Positions 6,906 through 12,352 of a stretch of DNA of 12,352 nt are shown piece after piece (the stretch's first letter is position 1; each line of letters starts with the position of its first letter). The notes beneath the pieces were generated by a model. It was given only the letters and a program-made list of their open reading frames with translations, ran no database searches and was not told where the DNA came from. This DNA is from Candidatus Kerfeldbacteria bacterium (GTDB lineage: Bacteria; Patescibacteriota; Patescibacteriia; Veblenbacterales; UBA10138), in contig JACRFN010000055.1 in NCBI GenBank assembly GCA_016217875.1, forward strand, positions 1 through 12,352, given 5' to 3'. A program made the position numbers and the translations under genes.

Positions 6906-6934
6906 TTGACAGTTGTCTTATAATTTGCTAAATT
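6906..6934 (+). promoter_or_regulatory. Candidate sigma70-type promoter for the abrB-macAB operon
   Basis: A perfect TTGACA (6906-6911) is followed after 17 bases by TAAATT (6929-6934), four of six to consensus. A better -10 sequence, TATAAT (6919-6924), lies nearby but only seven bases from this -35 box. One of the two -10 boxes is likely used, placing the start of transcription 55-75 bases before the AbrB-like gene and just upstream of the 9-base repeats. Confidence 0.5.
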
Positions 6935-6953
6935 GGTATTTGTAATTATGTTA

Positions 6954-6980
6954 ATTTCATACTTTTCATACTTTTCATAC
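6954..6980 (+). repeat. 9-base tandem repeats between promoter and AbrB-like gene
   Basis: CATAC occurs at 6958-6962, 6967-6971 and 6976-6980, separated each time by TTTT, giving a unit CATACTTTT repeated at 9-base intervals. It sits downstream of the candidate promoter and 20 bases before the AbrB-like start. AbrB-type proteins bind AT-rich, often repeated sites, so it could be an autoregulatory operator; that is inference. Confidence 0.5.
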
Positions 6981-7000
6981 ATTAACTAAGGTTAAGTCCT

Positions 7001-7288
7001 ATGTCAAATAACAAAAAAACTCGTAAGCGTAAACCAGCCAGTAGTTTTCATGATTTTGAGTGCTTTAGTGCCACCCATATGGGGGAGCGCGGGCAAGTGG
7101 TTATACCAGCCGAGGTGCGTGAGCATTTGGGTCTTAGGCCGGGAGAGAAGCTGTTCACTTTTGTCCGGATGGGCGAGTTCATTATACTGGTCAGAACTAA
7201 AGTTTTTCATCAGCTCTTCAAGCAAATGAACCGTTATTTTGGCGGCGGCAAGAATAGCCGACGGAAATTATCTTTGATGTTAAATTAA
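7001..7288 (+). CDS. AbrB/MazE/SpoVT-type DNA-binding regulator
   Basis: The 95-residue protein contains a swapped-hairpin AbrB domain at about 22-66: GERGQVVIPAEVREHLGLRP (28-47) is the typical motif, followed by GEKLFTFVRMGEFIILV as the closing strands. Proteins of this type bind DNA as dimers or tetramers and serve as transition-state regulators or antitoxins. The first 13 residues are strongly basic (KKTRKRK). The tail at 68-95 is basic and helical and might aid DNA binding or oligomerisation. No toxin gene is adjacent, so an antitoxin role is unlikely. It is the first gene after the candidate promoter, and the exporter adaptor starts 21 bases after its stop. It therefore probably regulates its own operon, with the upstream 9-base repeats as a possible target. 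The Shine-Dalgarno is weak. Confidence 0.85.
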   Translation: MSNNKKTRKRKPASSFHDFECFSATHMGERGQVVIPAEVREHLGLRPGEKLFTFVRMGEFIILVRTKVFHQLFKQMNRYFGGGKNSRRKLSLMLN

Positions 7289-7309
7289 TTAATCGTTGTT
7301 TATTTTTTT

Positions 7310-8875
7310 ATGTGGCAACTACTAAAACGCAAAGCCGTCTGGATACCGTTGCTGATAGTGGCGGCGGTGGCGGGATTGGTATTTTATCTCAAGTCGCAAG
7401 CGGGCAAACCGCAATATACGACTGAGGCGGTTAAGCGGCAGGATCTTAGACAGACCGTAGCCGTGACAGGTACGGTGGAGGCGGCCGAAGAAATTAAATT
7501 GAATTTTAAAGTTACTGGTCGCCTGACAAAATTATCGGCCAAAGTAGGCCAACAGGTTAAGGCTGGTCTCCCCTTGGCCACCCTGGATACGCGCGATGCG
7601 CAAGCCGCTATTCTCACGGCCCAAGCCAGCCTAAAGAGCACACAGGCTTCTTTGGATAAGCTGAAGGCTGGAGCGCAAACGGAAGATGTAGCCGTCACGC
7701 AGTCTTCGGTGGAGGCGGCTAAGGTTACCTTGGCCAACGCCAGCGAATCATTAGATAATACCAAAGCTTCTCAGGCCCAAGCCGTAGCCAATGCCTGGGC
7801 GCAGCTGGTTGGCCTGCCGCCGGTAGCCATACCTGGCAGGGGCAATACTTCCACCGCCACCTTAAGTATAAGCGGCACTTACAGCGGTAGCGGTAGCGGT
7901 ATCTATACCATTAGGTTGGAAGGCGGCAGTTCGCTGACGTACTCGGTTTTTGGTTTAGAAAACTTAATGTCGACTGACGGCAGCCGGAATTCACCGTCTT
8001 CGTTAGGAACACGTGGCCTGAAGCTCCAGTTTGGCTCTACTGGTTCTTTAGTGGCCGGTGATACCTGGACCGTGGAAGTACCTAACACCTCAAGTGCCAG
8101 CTATGCTACTTACCAAGCAGCTTATGATGCGACTCTGACTACACAAAAGCAACAAGTAGACGCCGCCGAAGCAGCTGTTCGGGCAGCTGAACAAGCTCTG
8201 GCTCAGGCTGAGGCACAACTGGCCCTCAAGCAGGCCCCACCCCGTTCGTATGATATTCAGTCAGCTGAGGCGGCAGTAGACTCGGCCCGCGCTTCACTTA
8301 TTCGCGCCCAGGCCGACTTTGCCGATCGCACCATTATCGCTCCTGTGGCAGGTTTGGTGACCCAGGTTAATTATGAAGTTGGGGAAACTACCTCACTAAC
8401 TACGCCCGTAGTAGTGTTGTTGGCCGAAGGTAATCACGAAATCAAAGTACAGGTGCCGGAGGCCGATATTGTCAAGTTGAAAGGAGCTCAATTGGCCGAC
8501 ATCACACTTGATGCCTTTGGCTCAGCCGAACACTTCGGCGGACACATCTCTTTTATCGATCCAGCCGCCAACGAAATTCAAGACGTGGTTTACTACCAAG
8601 TCACGGTTTTGTTTGATGCTAATGATGAGCGAATTAAACCCGGTATGACGGCTAATGTGGATGTAACTACGGCTGAGCGCCAAAATGTGTTGGTCGTGCC
8701 CCTGCGGGCCGTAAAGTATCAAGGCTCTCAAGCTTATGCGGAAGTGCTTAAGGATGGCGAGCCCCAAAGACGCGATCTCAGCGTCGGCTTGTCAGGCGAT
8801 GACGGCTTGGTGGAAGTGCTATCTGGTCTCGGGGAAGGCGAGCAGGCTATCACGGTTAAAATCAATGGCAAGTAA
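7310..8875 (+). CDS. HlyD/MacA-family efflux adaptor (membrane fusion protein) with a beta-rich hairpin insert
   Basis: The 521-residue protein has an N-terminal TM anchor (about 10-27) and then the usual adaptor layout: a first lipoyl half (about 46-95, including VTGRLTKLSAKVGQQVKAG), an alpha-helical hairpin arm (about 96-165 and 263-340, rich in Ala and Gln), the second lipoyl half (IIAPVAGLVTQVNYEVGE, 342-359), a beta-barrel (about 375-455) and a membrane-proximal domain to the end. MacA/YknX-type adaptors link an inner-membrane ABC permease to the exterior and stimulate its ATPase. The family is usually about 370-420 residues; the excess comes from a Gly/Ser/Thr-rich beta insert at about 168-262, at the tip of the hairpin. 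The ATG at 7310 has no Shine-Dalgarno. Next come the ATPase and two permeases of the same system. Substrate unknown. Confidence 0.9.
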   Translation: MWQLLKRKAVWIPLLIVAAVAGLVFYLKSQAGKPQYTTEAVKRQDLRQTVAVTGTVEAAEEIKLNFKVTGRLTKLSAKVGQQVKAGLPLATLDTRDAQAAILTAQASLKSTQASLDKLKAGAQTEDVAVTQSSVEAAKVTLANASESLDNTKASQAQAVANAWAQLVGLPPVAIPGRGNTSTATLSISGTYSGSGSGIYTIRLEGGSSLTYSVFGLENLMSTDGSRNSPSSLGTRGLKLQFGSTGSLVAGDTWTVEVPNTSSASYATYQAAYDATLTTQKQQVDAAEAAVRAAEQALAQAEAQLALKQAPPRSYDIQSAEAAVDSARASLIRAQADFADRTIIAPVAGLVTQVNYEVGETTSLTTPVVVLLAEGNHEIKVQVPEADIVKLKGAQLADITLDAFGSAEHFGGHISFIDPAANEIQDVVYYQVTVLFDANDERIKPGMTANVDVTTAERQNVLVVPLRAVKYQGSQAYAEVLKDGEPQRRDLSVGLSGDDGLVEVLSGLGEGEQAITVKINGK

Positions 8876-8876
8876 T

Positions 8877-9605
8877 ATGCCATCGTTGATTAAAGTCAGC
8901 CATCTCAGTAAACAGTACCAAAACGAAGAAGTGGTCACGCCGGTGCTTCACGACCTTTCCTTTACCATTGAGGCCGGCGAGTTTGTTTCCATTATGGGCC
9001 CTTCCGGTTCAGGTAAATCAACCCTGATGCACATTTTGGGATTTTTGGATCACGCGACAGACGGACAGTATATGTTTGAAGATACTGACGTCAGTTTGTT
9101 AAGTGATGATCAGCTGGCGGCCATGCGTTCACATAAGGCCGGCTTCGTATTTCAACAGTTTAACTTGTTACCCAAGACCAGCGTACTGCAAAATGTAATG
9201 TTGCCTCTAATGTATGTGCCAATGTCAGAGGACGAGCGTATAGCCAAGGCTAAGCAGGCCGTAGAGGTAGTGGGGTTGTCTCACCGTTTAGACTACCGTT
9301 CCAATCAGCTTTCCGGCGGTGAAAAGCAGCGCGTGGCTATTGCTCGGGCCTTAGTTAACGATCCAACCATTATTTTCGCCGATGAACCGACTGGCAACCT
9401 GGATTCAAAATCAGGGGCCCAGATAATGAAAACGTTATACGAACTCAACTTAGAGCAGAAACATACCATTATTTTAGTCACGCATGAAACTTACACAGCT
9501 GAGCACGCCAAACGGATTTTAAGGATTCGCGACGGCGTTATAGTGGCGGACGAACAGGTGGCGGCTGAGCGTCGCCAGGCCGCGGTAGCGGGAGAACTCA
9601 AGTAG
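8877..9605 (+). CDS. ABC transporter ATP-binding protein, MacB/LolD/YknY type
   Basis: A 242-residue cytoplasmic ATPase with every expected motif: A-loop Tyr14, Walker A GPSGSGKST (41-49), Q-loop FQQFNLLP (92-99), signature LSGGE (145-149), Walker B IIFADE (165-170) followed by the D-loop NLD, and the switch His203 in VTHE. The phrase FVFQQFNLLP and the length place it with ATPases that work with FtsX-like permeases (LolD, FtsE, MacB N-terminal domain, YknY) rather than importers. The start is either ATG 8877, one base after the adaptor stop, or the in-frame ATG 8865, which overlaps the adaptor by 11 bases. I chose 8877 because the family's beta-strand begins right after it. Neither has a Shine-Dalgarno, so translational coupling is likely. 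The last 20 residues are an extra Ala/Arg-rich helix. Confidence 0.95.
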   Translation: MPSLIKVSHLSKQYQNEEVVTPVLHDLSFTIEAGEFVSIMGPSGSGKSTLMHILGFLDHATDGQYMFEDTDVSLLSDDQLAAMRSHKAGFVFQQFNLLPKTSVLQNVMLPLMYVPMSEDERIAKAKQAVEVVGLSHRLDYRSNQLSGGEKQRVAIARALVNDPTIIFADEPTGNLDSKSGAQIMKTLYELNLEQKHTIILVTHETYTAEHAKRILRIRDGVIVADEQVAAERRQAAVAGELK

Positions 9606-9623
9606 TCTACCGGCAAAATTACT

Positions 9624-10868
9624 ATGGAGTTACATGAGACGTTTAAGCTAGTGTCCAGTAACTTGCGCGCTAACCCCTTGCGGTCTTTTTTGACCATGCT
9701 GGGGCTCATCATTGGTATAGGCTCGGTGGTTTTGATTGTGTCTTTGGGGGCAGGAGCGCAGGCCCTGATTGTGGCGCAGGTGAATTCGCTGGGCAGCAAT
9801 CTAGTGGGGGTCTTGCCGGGTGCGTCTGATGACAAGGGCCCGCCAGCTAGCGTTTTTGGCATCCAAGTAAAAACTTTAGTTAACGACGATGTCAAGGCTC
9901 TTTTGGCCGACAGCCGCACCAGCCACCTTACGGCCGTCTCGGGCTATGCTCAGGGCAAGGCCAAAATGGTCTATGCCAATCAAGAGCTCGAGGGGGGCTC
10001 GTTTATGGGCGTGGAGGCAAGTTACCCGCAGATAGAAAAGATAACATTGACTGGCGGCAGATTCTTCAGCCCGGAAGAAGATTCTGGCCTGGCGCGAGTA
10101 GCTGTTATCGGTAGTGATGTTAGCCAGGAGTTGTGGGGCGGGGATGATCCCCTGGGTAAGACGTTCAAGATCAAGCGAGAGAGTTTCCGCGTGATTGGCG
10201 TGTTACAACCAAGAGGTCGGGTGGGGTTCTCCAATTTGGATAAGTACGTGCTTATTCCACTTAGTACGGCGCAGAAGATATTGCTCGGCTGGCGGCACCT
10301 TTCTTTGATTCGCGGCCGCGTGGACGAGGCCGCGAATATCGGTGAGACCATTCAGGGGATGAAAGAGGTTTTACGTGACCAGCATAATATAGACACCGCC
10401 GCCGAGGATGATTTTTCAGTGCGCAATGCCGCGGACGCCGTGGAGCTTCTCAAAACCATTACTGATGCCTTTCGTTTTTTCCTGGCTGCCATCGCCGCCA
10501 TTAGTTTACTGGTCGGCGGCATAGGCATTATGAATATCATGCTGGTGGCCGTGACGGAAAGGTATCGCGAGATAGGCTTGCGCAAGGCGGTGGGAGCTAC
10601 ACGCCGCAACATCCAGAACCAGTTTTTGATTGAGACCTTGGTTATTACCGGTTTAGGCTCGATTATCGGCATTGCGGGTGGGGCGGTTGTTTCAGCTCTG
10701 GTGACAGTGATAGCCAGGGCACTAGAGTATAACTGGGAATTCATTGTTTCTTTGCCGTCCATCTTTTTAGCCGTGGGCGTTGGTTTGGCCATTGGCTTAG
10801 CTTTTGGTTTTTATCCGGCCCGGCGGGCAGCCCAGCTTGATCCGATAGTAGCCTTGAGGTACGAATAA
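9624..10868 (+). CDS. MacB/FtsX-family ABC permease, first copy
   Basis: The 414-residue permease follows the MacB plan: TM1 (about 21-43), a large extracytoplasmic MacB_PCD domain (about 44-280), then the FtsX domain with three helices (about 285-310, 334-364, 377-398) and the conserved tail YPARRAAQLDPIVALRYE. The cytoplasmic segment TERYREIGLRKAVGA (311-325) between TM2 and TM3 is the family coupling helix that contacts the ATPase. Such permeases use ATP for mechanotransmission across the membrane rather than moving substrate through a central channel. It starts 18 bases after the ATPase and is followed by a second, related permease, so the working complex is probably a heterodimer with two copies of the ATPase. 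Substrate unknown; exporters of peptides and antibiotics and lipoprotein-handling systems are all in this family. Confidence 0.92.
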   Translation: MELHETFKLVSSNLRANPLRSFLTMLGLIIGIGSVVLIVSLGAGAQALIVAQVNSLGSNLVGVLPGASDDKGPPASVFGIQVKTLVNDDVKALLADSRTSHLTAVSGYAQGKAKMVYANQELEGGSFMGVEASYPQIEKITLTGGRFFSPEEDSGLARVAVIGSDVSQELWGGDDPLGKTFKIKRESFRVIGVLQPRGRVGFSNLDKYVLIPLSTAQKILLGWRHLSLIRGRVDEAANIGETIQGMKEVLRDQHNIDTAAEDDFSVRNAADAVELLKTITDAFRFFLAAIAAISLLVGGIGIMNIMLVAVTERYREIGLRKAVGATRRNIQNQFLIETLVITGLGSIIGIAGGAVVSALVTVIARALEYNWEFIVSLPSIFLAVGVGLAIGLAFGFYPARRAAQLDPIVALRYE

Positions 10869-10869
10869 C

Positions 10870-12126
10870 ATGAATATAAGGCACTACATTTCGTTGGCCT
10901 TGACCACTTTTAGGCGCAATGTTTTGCGCACCATGCTCACGGGTTTGGGTATTGTTATCTCCATTGCTTCGGTTATTATCGTTATTTCTTCAGCCCAAGG
11001 CGTTAAGGGGTTTTTGATTGGCCAGTTTGAGCAATTCGGCAGCAATCTTATTCAAACCGAGCCGCGTGTGCCCAATACAGGCAGTATCCACAGCGGCCAA
11101 AGCCAAGAAGCTATGGCTTTGGGCACGGTGATTACCACCCTGACCATCAATGATATGAAGGCCATTCGCCGCCTGCCCAACATCGCCCACAACTACGCCG
11201 CCGTCATGGGGCAGGTAGTCGCCACTTCACCCTACGACAAGAAGACCGTTATGCTCTATGGCGTTTCAGGCACGTATTTAGAAGTTGATAATGGAAAAAT
11301 AGATAAAGGCCGATTCTTTACTGAGGCCGAGGACGATTCCCTGACGCGCCTGGTGGTGCTGGGAGCCGGGGTAGCTGATAAACTTTATGGCGACCAAAAT
11401 CCTGTCGGGCAGGCAATCAAGCTTAAAAATAAGAATTTTACCGTCATTGGCACATTCAAGCCGCGCGGGGCCGTGCTTTTCTTTAATTTGGACGATGCCA
11501 TTTACGTGCCGGTACAAACCTTACAAAAACAAATTCTCGGCATTAATTATCTTCACGGCATTACCAGCAAATACAAAGATAAGGCCAAGTTAAGGTCGAC
11601 GGTGGCCGATATTGAGGAGTTGTTGCGTGACAGGCATAATATAGAACGTGATAGTCCTGACAAAGACGACTTCACCGTGCAAACCATGGATGATGTAACC
11701 ACCACCCTGGATACAGTTATCGGCGGTTTTACTATTTTGCTCGTAGCTTTGGCCGCCATCAGCTTAATAGTGGGTGGGGTTGGCATTATGAACATTATGT
11801 ATGTCTCCGTGCTGGAGCGGACCTTCGAGATAGGCTTGCGTAAGGCAGTGGGTGCCACGCGTCGGCAGATACTGCGCCAGTTTCTTATGGAAGCCGTGCT
11901 AATCACGCTTTGGGGAGGCGTGACCGGCATTGTGGCGGGCGTAAGCGTGGCCTATCTTATTTCGCTGGCGGCTAATTTTTTGGGCTATGTTTGGGAGTTT
12001 GTCGTGCCGCTTTATTCCGTGGTCTTGGCCGTCGGTTTCTCCGTGGCCTGCGGACTGATTTTTGGCCTTTATCCAGCCAGGCGCGCGGCCCAGCTCGACC
12101 CTATAGAAGCCCTGCGTCAGGAGTAA
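10870..12126 (+). CDS. MacB/FtsX-family ABC permease, second copy
   Basis: A 418-residue paralogue of the preceding gene, with TM1 (about 21-42), the MacB_PCD domain (about 43-280), TM2-TM4 (about 287-313, 341-368, 380-400) and the tail YPARRAAQLDPIEALRQE. The coupling segment LERTFEIGLRKAVGA (315-329) and the TM2 motif VGGVGIMNIM match the first copy almost exactly, whereas the extracytoplasmic domain is much more divergent (for example IQTEPRVPNTGS against VGVLPGASDDKG after the shared GSNL). The likeliest explanation is duplication followed by divergence of the ligand- or adaptor-facing half. The ATG at 10870 lies one base after the previous stop, so translation is probably coupled. It is the last gene of the operon; I see no convincing terminator after its stop. 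Confidence 0.92.
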   Translation: MNIRHYISLALTTFRRNVLRTMLTGLGIVISIASVIIVISSAQGVKGFLIGQFEQFGSNLIQTEPRVPNTGSIHSGQSQEAMALGTVITTLTINDMKAIRRLPNIAHNYAAVMGQVVATSPYDKKTVMLYGVSGTYLEVDNGKIDKGRFFTEAEDDSLTRLVVLGAGVADKLYGDQNPVGQAIKLKNKNFTVIGTFKPRGAVLFFNLDDAIYVPVQTLQKQILGINYLHGITSKYKDKAKLRSTVADIEELLRDRHNIERDSPDKDDFTVQTMDDVTTTLDTVIGGFTILLVALAAISLIVGGVGIMNIMYVSVLERTFEIGLRKAVGATRRQILRQFLMEAVLITLWGGVTGIVAGVSVAYLISLAANFLGYVWEFVVPLYSVVLAVGFSVACGLIFGLYPARRAAQLDPIEALRQE

Positions 12127-12226
12127 GCTCGGGAGTCTGGTACCCTCCAGGCAAGCCGCGAGCGCTTGACGGCAAACTAGGCGCCGCTTGATTTTGGCTG
12201 AAATATAAAGCGGTGAATTCTAGAAT

Positions 12227-12352
12227 CTAGTGCCCCAGTTCCCGAGCCAGCGCTTGGTTAGGGGTTAGGTAGTTAAGAGATTTCCTGGGACGGTTGTTTA
12301 GCCTCTCCTGTATAGCGTAAAGGTAATCCTCGGTCAATCGGGAGAGGTCAGC
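12227..12352 (-). mobile_element. IS30-family transposase, C-terminal end (rest outside window)
   Basis: Reading the minus strand from the right edge gives 41 open codons ending in TAG at 12229-12227. The peptide contains RLNNRPRKSLNYLTP and then NQALAREL, the typical C-terminal end of IS30-type DDE transposases (residues just after the catalytic Glu helix). The left end of the element and its inverted repeat should lie in the roughly 100 bases between the permease stop at 12126 and 12227, but with only one end visible I cannot define the repeat or a target duplication. That gap contains no gene and no clear terminator. Confidence 0.85.

Noticed and set aside
6906..6924. TTGACA and TATAAT as one perfect promoter
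   Set aside because: The boxes are only seven bases apart, too close for a sigma70 promoter. TAAATT at 6929-6934 has correct spacing, or the TATAAT pairs with a poor upstream -35.
6954..6980. Start of a CRISPR or minisatellite array
   Set aside because: Only two and a half copies of a 9-base unit with no spacers; better read as regulatory sites or a small slippage repeat.
8736..8876. Longer ABC ATPase starting inside the adaptor gene
   Set aside because: The extension lies in another frame of the adaptor coding region and adds 47 residues absent from this ATPase type; the ATG at 8877 (or 8865) gives the normal length.
10352..10792. Antisense reading frames over the permeases, ATPase and mgtA
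   Set aside because: These lie opposite strongly conserved genes, show no recognisable domains and have compositions expected from reading the complement of conserved coding sequence.
12127..12180. Terminator directly after the second permease
   Set aside because: Short stems such as CTGG/CCAG and the palindrome GGCGCC are present, but none is stable in context or followed by a T-run.

Overview
The window most likely comes from a Patescibacteria (Candidate Phyla Radiation) genome. The clues are a DUF5652-type small membrane protein, a small multi-cysteine protein of a kind I associate with this group, short intergenic gaps, poor or absent Shine-Dalgarno sequences at most starts, and an ABC exporter with two different permeases. 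All twelve stop codons that can be read are TAA or TAG, and the genes read through in the standard code. No rRNA, tRNA or CRISPR array is visible.

Left part, minus strand (1-3861): a P-type Mg2+ ATPase of the MgtA class, followed 30 bases downstream by the start of a membrane-anchored S41 (CtpA/Prc-like) protease that runs off the left edge. The protease is unusual. It has a degenerate J-domain where the PDZ domain is expected, and a Trp where the family has its catalytic Lys.

Middle (3862-6853): a structured leader of about 160 bases precedes an EamA/DMT-type 10-TM transporter on the plus strand, with a possible divergent promoter pair between it and mgtA. A bidirectional terminator separates the transporter from a convergent small Cys-rich protein. 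Then come three tightly spaced plus-strand genes: a DUF5652 membrane protein, a UlaG-like metallo-beta-lactamase-fold hydrolase and a secreted protein of unknown function.

Right part (6854-12126): one apparent operon, starting with a small AbrB/SpoVT-type regulator preceded by a promoter-like sequence and 9-base direct repeats. It continues with a MacA/YknX-like adaptor carrying a beta-rich insert in its helical hairpin, a MacB/LolD-type ATPase, and two paralogous MacB/FtsX-type permeases. Together the last four should form an ATP-driven exporter or envelope-remodelling machine whose expression the AbrB protein may control.

Right edge (12227-12352): the C-terminal end of an IS30-family transposase on the minus strand, so an insertion sequence lies immediately downstream of the exporter operon.
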